Source of the DNA: JASHPR01 sp963842355
GTDB lineage: Bacteria > Actinomycetota > Actinomycetes > Streptosporangiales > Streptosporangiaceae
Direction: 5' to 3'
DNA: 64,000 bases
Assembly (NCBI GenBank): GCA_963842355.1
Contig: CAWJGC010000007.1
Location: 696,138 to 760,137, forward strand
Made by a program: the position numbers and the translations under genes. Below, in pieces: positions 8,798 through 17,550 of this stretch. Under the pieces are notes generated by a model that made no database searches, was not told the DNA's origin, and saw only the letters and a list, made by a program, of their open reading frames with translations. Position 1 is the first letter of the stretch; each line of letters begins with the position of its first letter.

Positions 8798-8905
8798 ATG
8801 GACGCGATGACCACGACAATGATGCCGGGCGGCGGCATAGCACGGCGTCCGCTGCACGTCCTCATCTTGGCCGACTGCTCGGGATCGATGCTGGGCCTGC
8901 CGTGA
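8798..8905 (+). pseudogene. von Willebrand A-domain protein, truncated after MIDAS motif
   Basis: A 35-codon frame whose last residues, RRPLHVLILADCSGSMLG, match the first strand and the DxSGS metal-binding (MIDAS) motif of bacterial vWA proteins of the tellurite-resistance/TerY sort. A stop codon follows immediately, and no further vWA sequence was found in the next 370 bases in any frame, so this is the 5' stub of a deleted gene. GAGCGGGG upstream could serve as its ribosome site. Confidence 0.6.
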
Positions 8906-9124
8906 TCGGGGAGCCGCCGGGGCGATCGGGATGGTGCCGCCACTGCCCGACAGGGAGTCCATCTCGCCGCCGAACAGGCACTGCCGGTGCCGTCGGGGTC
9001 GTTGCGCCAGCCATCCCACCACGAGACCGGCCCGGCATAGGGCCCAAGATGCGATGTTGCTGGCTAATTCCGTTGGGTGGCGTCCGGAATCGTGTCCATT
9101 CACAGGGTGGGGTCGCCGCTGTGA

Positions 9125-9155
9125 CTAAACATGCTTAATGACCAGAGTTACAGCA
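9125..9155 (+). repeat. Conserved motif of palindromic element, copy 1
   Basis: Begins CTAAACATGCTTAATGACCA and ends AGTTACAGCA. The reverse complement of 22652-22683 matches it at about 26 of 31 positions with one single-base gap. In both places it lies upstream (in the element's orientation) of the ATGAATGTGG palindrome. Confidence 0.65.
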
Positions 9156-9246
9156 AGTCAAGCACTGGAGTGCCGGTCGCCGTCGCCGGTGCCCAGCCGG
9201 CCGCCGCTGGTGTTCAGCTGGCCGCTGCCGCCGCGCGAAGCTGGTG

Positions 9247-9273
9247 ATGAATGTGGAAATGGTGTACGTGGGT
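9247..9273 (+). repeat. Left half of palindromic element, interrupted by IS
   Basis: The arm starts ATGAATGTGGAAATGGTGTA and is followed by GTGGGT, the 6-bp target duplication. The other arm resumes at 11512 (GTGCACCAGGCCCACATTCA). Joined across one copy of GTGGGT they form an imperfect hairpin and also an open reading frame starting MNVEMVYVGVHQAHIHP. The intact relative is at 22320-22367. Confidence 0.75.
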
Positions 9274-9312
9274 CCTACGTTCCGCACGTCGGATAGGGCC
9301 TTGGGCTGATTT

Positions 9313-9648
9313 TCAGGTCCAGCCTTCGGCGTTGCTGGCGATGCGCAGGGTGAGTTCTTCTAGGTCGCTGATGAGCTTGCGGAGGGCCTGGGCGTTGGTG
9401 AACCAGGGTGCGTAGCGGGCGGCTTGCTCGTCGGTGAGGTTGATGGTGACGGTTTTCCCGTCGATTTTGCGGGTCCACTGGTGGTAGGGGCCGTGCAGCC
9501 GGCGGGGTTCGCGGGCGCAGCGGCAGGCGGGCTTGCCGCAGCGGATGGCGCGGTCGGTGAGGCTGCCGGGCATGGCGAAGCCGGTGGCGGCCAGGTGCCG
9601 GGCGATGGCGGCCAGGGCCTGGCGGTCTGCTGGGGTGGGCTCGGCCAT
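9313..9648 (-). CDS. DUF6788-family protein carried by the insertion sequence
   Basis: A 111-residue protein with a basic cysteine cluster, RCGKPACRCA, followed by HGPYHQWTRKIDGKTVTINL and a C-terminal leucine-rich helix (ALRKLISDLEELTLRIAS). This matches DUF6788, a family of unknown function seen beside actinobacterial transposases. The Cys-x4-Cys-x-Cys group may bind zinc. The start at 9648 gives the usual length; an upstream extension only adds low-complexity sequence. It is divergent from the transposase, and 75 bases with the transposase promoter separate them. A role in transposition is inferred from context only. Confidence 0.75.
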   Translation of the reverse strand: MAEPTPADRQALAAIARHLAATGFAMPGSLTDRAIRCGKPACRCAREPRRLHGPYHQWTRKIDGKTVTINLTDEQAARYAPWFTNAQALRKLISDLEELTLRIASNAEGWT

Positions 9649-9722
9649 GCCGTCTCCTTCCCGGTGTCCATTGTGGCGTGTCGCTGGGTGACACCGGCAG
9701 TCTACAGTAAGAAACTGTAGGC

Positions 9723-11504
9723 ATGGGGATGGCGCTGCCCGGGACGGCCCCGGCACCAGCCGGCCCGGGCGCCGGGGCCCGGGCCGAGCTGATCGGCGGG
9801 CTGCCGGTGGTCAATACCGTGCTGGCGCGGCTGGGCTTCGACGCGATCGTGACCGGCGGGCTGGGCGAGCCCGGCCGGCGCTGCGCCATCCCCGCGGCCA
9901 CGGTGATCGGGGTGCTGGTGCGCAACCTGGCCCTGGGCCGGCGGCCGCTGTACGCGCTGGCGCAGTGGGCGGCCGGGTTCGACGAGGCCGTGGCCGGCCT
10001 GGAGGCCGGCCAGGCCGCCCGGCTCAACGACGACCGGGCCGGGCGGGCGCTGGATCAGCTGTATGCCGCCGACCGGGCAACGATGATCACCGCGCTGTCG
10101 GCGGCCGCGGTCAGCGGCTACCAGATCTCAGCCGCCGAACTGCACAACGACTCCACCTCGCTGACCCTCTACGGCGGCTACCGGGATCGCGGGCCGGGCA
10201 CGCCCGGCGGCAAGGCGGGGCCGCCGCGGCCGGCCGCGGGCTGTCCAAGGACCACCGGCCCGACCTCAAGCAGCTGGTGTGGATCCTGACCGCCTGCGCC
10301 GACGGCGCGATCCCGTTCACCTGCCGGATGGCCGACGGTGACACCGAGGACTCCGGCACCCACATCGCCACCTGGGAAGCCTGCCGGGTGATCGCCGGGC
10401 GCGCCGGGTTCTTGTACATCGCCGACAGCAAGCTGGCCACCCGCGCGAACATGACCCACATCGCCGGCCAGGGCGGCCGGTTCCTGACCATCTTGCCCCG
10501 CAGCCGCAAAGAAGACGCCGCCGGGCGGGACTGGATCGCCGCGGGGAACACCGGCTGGGCCGAGGCCGCCCGGCTGCCCGGCCGGCGCAAAGCCGGCCCG
10601 CCGGTCACCTACCAGGCCGTGCCCGCCCCCGCCCCCTCCGCCGAGGGCTACCGCATCGTATGGGTCCGCTCCCCGGACAAACAGGCCCGCGACGCCGCCA
10701 CCCGCGCCGGCCAGATCACCAAGGCCACCGCGGCCCTGGCCGCCCTCGCCGGGCGCCTGGACGCCCCCCGCTGCCAGCTGCGGACCCGCGCCGCCGTCGA
10801 GCACGCCGCCGCCCAGGCCATCGCCACCGCCGGCGCCGGCCGCTGGATCAGCTACCAGGTCTGCAGCCACACCCTCACCCAGCGCCGCTACCCGCACGCC
10901 GGCCTGCGGCCCGGCCACCCCCTACCAGACCATCGAACGGCACCGCTTCACCCTGACGTTCACCACCGACCACGCCAAAGCCGCCCGCGACGCCGCCTCC
11001 GACGGCTGTTTCCCCCTGATCACCAACGACACCGCCATGACCCCGGCCGAACTGCTCGCCGCCTACCGGCGCCAGCCCCGCCTCGAACGCCGCCACGCCA
11101 CCTTCAAACACATCCTGCACGCCGTCCCGGCCGAGCTGAAAAACCAGGCCCGCATCGACGCCCTCGGCTTCTGCCTCTACACCGCCCTGCTCATCCACGC
11201 CCTCATCGAACGCCAGCTACGCAACGCCATCGCCGCCGCCGGGCTACCCGACCTGCCCCTCTACCCCGAAGACCGGCCCTGCGCCACCCCCAGCGCCGCA
11301 CGCGTCCTGGAAATCCTCAGCCCCCTCGCCCGCACCATCATCACCTCCGGCAACCAGAGCCCCACCGTCATCCCGCCCGCCCTCACCCCCCTCCAGCAAC
11401 AAATCCTCACCCTGCTCCAACAGCCACCCAGCGCCTACCAGCAACAACCCGCACAACAACCCGCCAAATACGCCACAAGACCACGCTCAACATGCGGAAC
11501 GTAG
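9723..11504 (+). pseudogene. IS1634-family transposase, two frameshifts
   Basis: Three consecutive reading frames together spell an IS1634-type DDE transposase. Frame 1 (9723 to ~10225) holds the DUF4277-like N-terminus, with LIGGLPVVNTVLARLGF and ELHNDSTSLTLYGGY, where the aspartate is a likely catalytic residue. Frame 2 (~10230 to ~10920) has SKDHRPDLKQLVWILT and YIADSKLATRANM. Frame 3 (~10920 to 11504) has ELLAAYRRQPRLERRHATFK, containing the catalytic glutamate region, and a C-terminal tail. The indels are near 10225 (a GC-rich run) and 10920 (CCACCCCCTACC). The frame-3 stop lies inside the right inverted repeat. Confidence 0.85.
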
Positions 11505-11511
11505 GGTGGGT

Positions 11512-11532
11512 GTGCACCAGGCCCACATTCAT
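11512..11532 (+). repeat. Right half of palindromic element, after the IS
   Basis: GTGCACCAGGCCCACATTCA plus T, complementary to the left arm 9247-9267 (17 of 21 positions). It is separated from that arm only by the insertion sequence and its target duplication. Confidence 0.75.
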
Positions 11533-11559
11533 CCCGGTGGCGTGTCGCTCCCTCAGATT

Positions 11560-11726
11560 CAACCGAGCGGCCGAACGCCTTTCAACCTCCTCTACGCCGG
11601 GACGTGCCAGCCGCCGAGGTGCACGTCGTCGACGCCGGCCACTTTGCTCTCGATGAGCAGCCCGACGTGATCGCCGACCTGACCCGGGGATTCCTGCAGC
11701 GCCGGCAGGCTCACACCGATGGCTGA
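11560..11726 (+). pseudogene. Alpha/beta-hydrolase C-terminal fragment
   Basis: This frame ends with AAEVHVVDAGHFALDEQPDV and a final helix LTRGFLQRR. The aspartate and the histidine of DAGHFAL match the last catalytic residue region of alpha/beta hydrolases (haloalkane dehalogenase/epoxide hydrolase type). No start codon or upstream hydrolase domain is present: the sequence upstream is the palindromic element and then the IS. It is a 3' remnant, cut off before or independently of the IS insertion. Confidence 0.6.
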
Positions 11727-11763
11727 CCGGGGCCCACGGCGCCATGGGCAAGGTAGGGGAGTG

Positions 11764-12924
11764 TCATAGCAGTTTCTCAAGGTGATCCGCGGCCTTCGCG
11801 GCGCCGCCGGCCGCCGCGAACGAGTCCCGCACCGCCTCCGCGGCAGCGCGGTAGGAAGGATCATCGAGGACCGCCCGGACCGCGTCGCGCAGATTGGTCG
11901 CGCCCAGCTGGTCGAACCGCAGCCGTATCCCGGCCCCCGCGGCGGCGACCTTCTCGGCGATGATCGGCTGGTCGTCCCGCATCGGCGTGACGACCAGCGG
12001 CAGGCCGTGGGCGAGCGCCTCGCACACGGTGTTGTGCCCGCCGTGGCACACCACGGCGGACATGTGCCGGAGCAGGGCTAGCTGCGGCACGTGCCCCGCG
12101 AACAGGATGTGCGGTGGAGCTTGCTGGCCGGGCGGGGCGGCCAGCACGGCCTGCAGTTCCCCGCCCAGGCCGGACAGCGCATCGATCACCGTCCGGAAGA
12201 ACGGCGGCCCGTCGGAGCCGCTGAGAGTTCCCAGGGATACCAGCAGGTGCCGTCGCGCGGGATCCAGCCACTGCCACGGGAACGACCCGAGTTCGGGGCG
12301 CGGCGCCAGCGCCGGCCCAGTGAACACGTACTGGTCACCGAAGCCGCTGGTGTCCCCGATGAGGGCGGCCGTCGTGAACACCAGCACGAGCCGGTCGGAG
12401 AACCGTAGGTCGACCGGGTCGCTGATGCCGCTGGCCAGCTGGAAGGCAGTCATCTGGTCACGGACCCACGTCTCGACGTCCCGCATAGCGGCCACGGGCC
12501 GCAACAGCTCCCCGGGCGTGCTGGCCGAGGTCACCCACACGGTCCCCGCGCGCCGGGCGGCGACGGCCCCGGCGACCGCTTGCTGGTCGGCCACCACCAC
12601 GTGCGGCGAGAAGCGCGCGACCGCGTCCGCCACGCCGGGCAGCATCGCCCGGGCCAGCGGGATGATAAAGCTCTCCCAGACGAATTTGAGTGCTTCCGCG
12701 CCCCTGGGCGGCCGCCGGGGTTCCCGTCCCCCGCGCAGCCGCTCCTCGAAGTCGTCATCGACTACCGGGAAGACCTGGGCCTCCGCAGGCAGCAGCGGCT
12801 GCAGCGCCGCCAGCTGCCCGGCCCAGGCGATGTCGTGGCCGCGGGCGGCGAGTTCCGCCCCGACCGAGGCCGTCGGGTTGATGTGGCCGACCAGCGGCGG
12901 GACCACGAACAGGATCCGGCTCAT
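11764..12924 (-). CDS. GT1-family (MGT-type) glycosyltransferase
   Basis: A 386-residue GT-B fold glycosyltransferase of the macrolide-glycosyltransferase/UGT superfamily. The N-terminus RILFVVPPLVGHINP is the acceptor-domain signature with a catalytic-type His. The C-terminal half holds HLLVSLGTLSGSD and the donor-binding motif VCHGGHNTVCEALAHGLPLV followed by DDQ. The reaction would be transfer of a sugar from UDP- or dTDP-sugar to a small lipophilic acceptor, for tailoring or self-protection. A 30-codon ORF ends on its start codon (ATGA overlap), and an ABC exporter gene is divergent, which fits modification and export of a metabolite. Length is normal. Confidence 0.9.
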   Translation of the reverse strand: MSRILFVVPPLVGHINPTASVGAELAARGHDIAWAGQLAALQPLLPAEAQVFPVVDDDFEERLRGGREPRRPPRGAEALKFVWESFIIPLARAMLPGVADAVARFSPHVVVADQQAVAGAVAARRAGTVWVTSASTPGELLRPVAAMRDVETWVRDQMTAFQLASGISDPVDLRFSDRLVLVFTTAALIGDTSGFGDQYVFTGPALAPRPELGSFPWQWLDPARRHLLVSLGTLSGSDGPPFFRTVIDALSGLGGELQAVLAAPPGQQAPPHILFAGHVPQLALLRHMSAVVCHGGHNTVCEALAHGLPLVVTPMRDDQPIIAEKVAAAGAGIRLRFDQLGATNLRDAVRAVLDDPSYRAAAEAVRDSFAAAGGAAKAADHLEKLL

Positions 12925-13013
12925 TCGACCGGGCTCCGCGGCGGCAGCTCTGGCAGCCGGGCGAACCCGGCGCTGTCCGGCGCGAGGTCGTCACCTAACG
13001 CGGTACCCCTCAT
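12921..13013 (-). CDS. 30-residue ORF translationally coupled to glycosyltransferase
   Basis: ATG at 13013 is preceded by AAGGAT at a good distance, and the TGA overlaps the glycosyltransferase ATG (ATGA). The product starts MRGTALGDDLAPDSAGFARL and is acidic then proline-rich, with no cysteine. It could be a leader ORF controlling translation of the glycosyltransferase, a small peptide substrate, or the remnant of a longer gene. I recognise no family. The palindrome at 13026-13043 lies directly upstream. Confidence 0.45.
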   Translation of the reverse strand: MRGTALGDDLAPDSAGFARLPELPPRSPVE

Positions 13014-13025
13014 CAAGATCCTTTC

Positions 13026-13043
13026 AAACTCTCGCGATCGTTT
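13026..13043. promoter_or_regulatory. Palindromic operator-like site
   Basis: AAACTCTCGCGATCGTTT reads AAAC-nn-TCGCGA-nn-GTTT, with 14 of 18 positions symmetric. It lies between the divergent glycosyltransferase and ABC-exporter genes, just upstream of the ribosome site of the 30-codon ORF. The size and symmetry suit a TetR- or MarR-type dimer. No such regulator gene is adjacent. Confidence 0.55.
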
Positions 13044-13234
13044 CACATAATGGCCGGCGCTGTGCGGAGGTTGCTGGCCAGGTGCGCCGCGCATACCCTT
13101 AACGCACAGAAGGCGGAAAGCCGGGGGCGGGCGGCCTTGCCGCGGACCAGGTTCGTCGGCTCGTGACCGCGCCGCGCAGGCTCGCAACGAGCTGGCGCGG
13201 GAAGAACGCCAGCCGGCAGGAGGTTCCCGCCGCT

Positions 13235-15320
13235 ATGCACCCGGGCCCCGGCCAGATCCACATGATGCGTGGATTCGCCACCGACTCGTCGGTGACCAAG
13301 CAGCAGGTGAAGCGGGGGACGGTTCGCAGGATCGCGGGATATGCCCGTCCGTACCGCTGGGACCTCACGATCTTCCTGCTGGCCGCCGCCGTGGACGCGG
13401 TGATCACCGTGGCGATCCCAGTGCTGCTCGGGCTGGTCATCGACCGCGGCGTCCTGCCCAAGCGGATCGATGTCGTGCTGGGGGTCGCTGCGGCCGTCGC
13501 CGGGCTGGCCATCGTCGACGCGTTCCTCAACTTCGTTCAGCGCTGGTACACGGCGCGGGTGGGCGAGGGCCTGATCTACGACCTGAGAACCCAGGTGTTC
13601 GACCACGTCCAGCGGCAGCCGATCGCGTTCTTCACCAGGGCGCAGACCGGCTCGCTGGTCAGCAGGCTGAACAGCGATGTGATCGGCGCGCAGCAGGCGC
13701 TCACCTCGACGCTGGTATCTACGGTGTCGAGCACGCATGCAGGTCATTCTCGTGCTGGTCACGATGCTGTACTTCTCCTGGCTGGTCACGGCCGTCGCGC
13801 TGCTGCTGATACCGATGTTCATCATCCCGGCCCGGCTGGTTGGACGCAGGCTGCAGCGCCTGACCAGGGAGTCGATGCAGCTCGACGCGGCAATGGGATC
13901 CACGATGACCGAGCGGTTCAACGTCGCCGGCGCCATGCTGGCGAAGCTGTTCGGTCGGCCTCCGGAGGAGTCCGCCACCTTTCGCCGGGCGGGCGGCCAA
14001 GGTTCAGGGACATCGGCGTGGTCCAGGCGATGTACGGCAGCTCGCTGTTCATCGCGCTGACGCTCCTGGCGTCGGTGTCCCTCGCCGTGGTCTATGGGGC
14101 CGGCGGCTACCTCGTCGTCCACGGCGCCTTTCAGGTCGGCACGCTGGTTTCGCTGGCCCTGCTGCTGAACAGGCTCTACGGGCCGATCACCGCGCTGTCG
14201 AACGTCCAGGTCAATGTGATGACCGCGCTGGTCAGTTTTGACCGGGTATTTGAGGTGCTCGACCTGAAGCCGCTGATCGAGGACCGGCCGGACGCCGTGC
14301 CGCTCGTGCTGGCGGCACAGCCCAACAGACGGGCGGCACAGCCCAATGGATCAGCCGCCATTTCCGGGCCAGCGGCGGACATCGTTTTTGACGGTGTCTC
14401 GTTCCGCTACCCAATCGCGTCCGAGGTCTCGCTCGCATCGCTGGAGTCGATCGCTCTGCCCATGCCGGAACGGACGGATGCGAGGCTGGGCGTTCTGCAC
14501 GAGGTGAGCTTCATCGCCCCGGCCGGTCAGCTGACCGCTTTAGTCGGGCCCTTCGGGCGCGGGTAAGACGACGATCACTCACCTGGTGTCCCGGCTATAC
14601 GACCCCAGCGATGGCACGGTGCGCATCGGAGGATTCGACCTCAGGGACGTGACTCAGGCGTCGCTGCACGACGCCGTAGGCGTGGTGACCCAGGAGGCCT
14701 ACCTGTTCCACGACACGATCCGGGCCAATCTCGCCTACGCCCGTCCCGAGGCGACCGAGGAGGAACTGATCGAGGCGTGCCGCGCGGCGCAGATCTGGGA
14801 CCTGATCTCGGTGCTGCCCGACGGCCTGGACACCATCGTGGGCGATCGCGGCTACCGGCTGTCGGGCGGCGAGAAACAGCGGGTCGCCCTGGCCCGGCTG
14901 CTGCTGAAGGCTCCGGCCGTCGTACTTCTCGACGAGGCCACCGCGCATCTGGACTCTGAGTCGGAAGTCGCCGTCCAGCAAGCGCTCGCCGCGGCGCTGT
15001 CCGGCCGCACCTCGCTGGTCATCGCGCATCGGCTGTCCACCATCCGCGAGGCCGACCAGATACTGGTCATCGACAACGGCCGGGTCCGCGAGCGCGGTCA
15101 GCACGATGAACTGCTCGCGTCCGGGGGACTGTACGCGGACCTGTACCGGACCCAGTTCGCCCGGCAAGAGCCTGCCGACGCGGTGTGGAGGCCGGGCCCG
15201 CAGGGAGGGCATCCCCCGCCCCATCCGCCTCCGGGACGTCTGGCCTGCCCAGGGGCCCGGCACGGGCCCGGCCCTGGCCCCTCCGCGGCCCGGCCCTGGC
15301 CAGATCGACGACTGTCATGA
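13235..15320 (+). pseudogene. ABC exporter (fused permease-ATPase), three frame changes
   Basis: The sequence of a ~600-residue half-exporter is complete but split among frames. The transmembrane domain starts at 13235 (AGGAGG upstream). At about 13730 the frame shifts to a segment carrying LYFSWLVTAVALLLIPMFII, and it returns near 13995 to MYGSSLFIALTLL. The Walker A region reads LVGPFGRG then stop because one extra T at 14552-14553 displaces GPSGAGKTT. The rest of the ATPase follows, with RLSGGEKQRVALAR (signature), VVLLDEATAHLD (Walker B) and IAHRLSTI (switch His). The last 60 residues are low-complexity. If the three indels are sequencing errors this is an intact exporter; as written it is broken. 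Confidence 0.85.
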
Positions 15321-16225
15321 CCCCGCCGTAAGGTCAGCCAGGCTGAACCGCCGGTGCAGCCACTCGAGCATGTCGGGCGGCGCCAGCTGGGCGGCACGTG
15401 CCTGGTAGCGAGCCATCTCGTCGTCGCGGAGAACCTCGCGCCCGGCCCCCGGCGTGCCCCGGCGGAAGAACGAGGCGGTGTCCTTGACGATTCCCGGGTC
15501 GGCAGGAACGAGCCTGTCCGCGCGGGCCCTCATGTGGTCGAAGGTGGCCGCCTGGGCGAGCGCGGGCCAGGCCTGCTCCGGGACTGCTATCCCGAGCCGC
15601 CGGGCGATGCCGCGCATCTGGCCGTCAAGGTCCGCGAAAGGTCGTCGTAGTGCACCAGCAGCACGTTCGGATCATCGCGCCGGGCCCAGGCGTCGGACAG
15701 GTGCCACATGACGCCGGGCAGCGACTCCGGGAACGTGCGCGGATCATCGTCGTTCTCGATCCACTGCAGCATGCTTTCGCGCAGCGATTCGCCGGGCCCA
15801 GGTGGCGCGGGCCGGCCGGTCAGCTGCCATAGCCGCGTATGGTCCATGTTGTCGTGCTGGCGGCGGAGCGACACGAACATGTCGAGCGGATGCCGGGCGG
15901 TCACGATGTACGTGACCTGAGGATGGAGCGGAATCCCGTCCAGCGGGGTGTGCGTCTTGATGAACCGCCGGTGCGACTGCTCGGCCAGCTGGGTGTACAC
16001 GACGTCGAGCGGCACGATCATGTGATCCAGCCACGGTGAGAGATGCCAGAGCGGAGCCGGCAGCTCAGGTCTCTGGAAGATCAGCAGGGCGCAGATCATC
16101 TGCATCCACGTCGTCCCGGTCCGGCGCCGGGTGCTGATCACGATATCGCCAGGACGGTAGCGGAAGCCGAGCCAGCGGCCGCTGTCCTCGTCATGCGATT
16201 GGTAGTGGAACGGGGCGCTGGCCAC
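15315..16225 (-). pseudogene. PAPS-dependent sulfotransferase, one frameshift
   Basis: Residues 1-200 from ATG 16225 hold the 5'-phosphosulfate loop STRRRTGTTWMQM and FIKTHTPLDGIPL. The PAPS 3'-phosphate region is IVTARHPLDMFVSL, followed by VMWHLSDAWARRDDPNVLLV. Near 15630 the frame changes after VHYDDL. The C-terminal third continues in another frame as MRGIARRLGIAVPE, with FFRRGTPGAGREVL, the second PAPS-binding loop. One base gained or lost would restore a ~300-residue enzyme, the family norm. It would sulfonate a hydroxyl or amine of a small molecule. It overlaps the end of the ABC gene convergently by 6 bases, and the polyketide operon begins 160 bases to its other side. Confidence 0.85.
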
Positions 16226-16383
16226 GCCCGGAGCCTAGCATCCAGGCCCGTCATCACTCATGCAACTTCGGTAGCATGGATCCCGTCTGCCACACCAATG
16301 TGAGTATATGCGCGGCGGACCTGTAGCCTATTGGTCGACCGTGGTCTGGATGTTGCTGCCTATCGCTGGGGAAAACCATATTC

Positions 16384-17550
16384 ATGATTGGGCACGAGGA
16401 TATCTGCGGACTTGAGAGCCTCGAGGTTCCCGCTATTCACCGCATGGCACACCTGCGCAGAAGGTCAGCAGCAATCGCTTCGGTTGGCAGCGCATTTCCA
16501 GCCACAGCCTATTCACAGGAAGAGCTCGGGGTCCTACTCGGGCTGGAGAACAGGGTCGTCAAGAAGCTTCTCCGTGCGCCCCACATCCAGAAGAGACACC
16601 TCTATCTTCCTGGTACGGACTCGCGCACCGGGCGCGTGTTCCCCGAGTCCCCAGCCGACCTCCACGCCAAGTTCAGGGACGGAGCACTCGAGATCGGATC
16701 GCGCGCGATCCGTAACGCCCTGAACGCCGTATCCCTGTCTACGGCCGATGTCGGCTACCTGCTATGCGTCACGTCCAGCGGATTCATGGTCCCCGGCCTC
16801 AGTTCGCTCTTCTCGCGAGAACTCGGATTTGATCCAAGACTCCTGCGCGCGGACATTGTGGGCATGGGATGCAACGCCGGGCTGAACGGGCTGAACCCTC
16901 TCGTGCAATGGGTTGAGAACCATCCTGGTCAGGTGGCGCTCCTGGTCTGCTGTGAGATTAACTCCGCGATGTACGTTCTTGACGAGACGCCGCGAACTGG
17001 CATTGTCAACAGCCTTTTCGGTGACGGAGCTGCCGCGGCGGTATTGACCAGCTTTGCTGAGGATGGCAGCGGGCCCCTGCCATCCGGGCCGGTGCCATGC
17101 GTGATTGATTTCGAGAGTTTCTGCATCCCCGAGCAGTGGGCGGCCATGCGATTCGACTGGAACAATGATGCCGGGAAGTGGAGCTTTTATCTCGACCGGG
17201 ACATACCGTATGTCATCGGCTTCAATGTCCGCAAGCCGCTGGAACGGCTGCTGGAGCGAAATGGGCTGGATTTCTCAGCCATCAAGCACTGGGTATTGCA
17301 CACCGGCGGTGGCGCAGTGATCGACTCCGTCAAGCTCAGCCTGGGCCTCGAAGAGCACGACGTCCGTCATACCCGCTCCGTGCTGCGCGACTATGGGAAC
17401 ATCTCCAGCGGCAGCTTCCTGGTCAGCCTCGAGCGCCTGCTGGCCGAGGGCTGCACGGCGTCCGGTGACCGGGGCGTCATGGTCACGATGGGCCCGGGAG
17501 CCCAGATCGAGGCCGCGCTTCTCCAGTTCGGGCAGGCCCGGGCATGCTGA
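16384..17550 (+). CDS. dpgA-like: DpgA-like type III polyketide synthase
   Basis: A 388-residue chalcone-synthase-fold ketosynthase. The catalytic triad is visible: Cys163 in GMGCNAGLNGL, His306 in VLHTGGGAV and Asn339 in DYGNISSGSF. The pattern around the cysteine and LFGDGAAAAVL resembles DpgA, which builds 3,5-dihydroxyphenylacetyl-CoA from four malonyl-CoA, more than plant-type or alkylresorcinol synthases. Translation is coupled to the next gene, whose ATG overlaps this stop (ATGCTGA). DpgA is normally helped by DpgB and DpgD; a DpgB-like protein follows, but no DpgC dioxygenase is present. The start at 16384 has only a weak GGGGAA site; Met21 is an alternative. The product here is inferred and could differ because a desaturase replaces the usual partners. 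Confidence 0.88.
   Translation: MIGHEDICGLESLEVPAIHRMAHLRRRSAAIASVGSAFPATAYSQEELGVLLGLENRVVKKLLRAPHIQKRHLYLPGTDSRTGRVFPESPADLHAKFRDGALEIGSRAIRNALNAVSLSTADVGYLLCVTSSGFMVPGLSSLFSRELGFDPRLLRADIVGMGCNAGLNGLNPLVQWVENHPGQVALLVCCEINSAMYVLDETPRTGIVNSLFGDGAAAAVLTSFAEDGSGPLPSGPVPCVIDFESFCIPEQWAAMRFDWNNDAGKWSFYLDRDIPYVIGFNVRKPLERLLERNGLDFSAIKHWVLHTGGGAVIDSVKLSLGLEEHDVRHTRSVLRDYGNISSGSFLVSLERLLAEGCTASGDRGVMVTMGPGAQIEAALLQFGQARAC

Larger units (their letters stand above)
8906..9273. other. Non-coding stretch between vWA stub and IS1634 element
   Basis: No convincing gene. It contains a ~31-base conserved motif at 9125-9155 and the left arm of a palindromic repeat at 9247-9267, both of which recur together, in inverse orientation, at 22320-22683. 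The spacer between them is rich in GCCGG-type triplets but lacks the long tandem array seen in the other copy. Confidence 0.6.
9274..11505. mobile_element. IS1634-type insertion sequence with 6-bp target duplication
   Basis: The ends are inverted: left CCTACGTTCCGCACGT (9274-9289) and the reverse complement of right CCTACGTTCCGCATGT (11490-11505), 15 of 16 identical. The flanks are identical direct repeats GTGGGT at 9268-9273 and 11506-11511, the duplicated target. Inside are a DUF6788 gene on the minus strand and a frameshifted IS1634-family transposase on the plus strand. Clean ends and duplication show true transposition into a palindromic repeat, while the broken transposase suggests it is now immobile unless the frame changes are sequencing errors. 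Confidence 0.88.
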
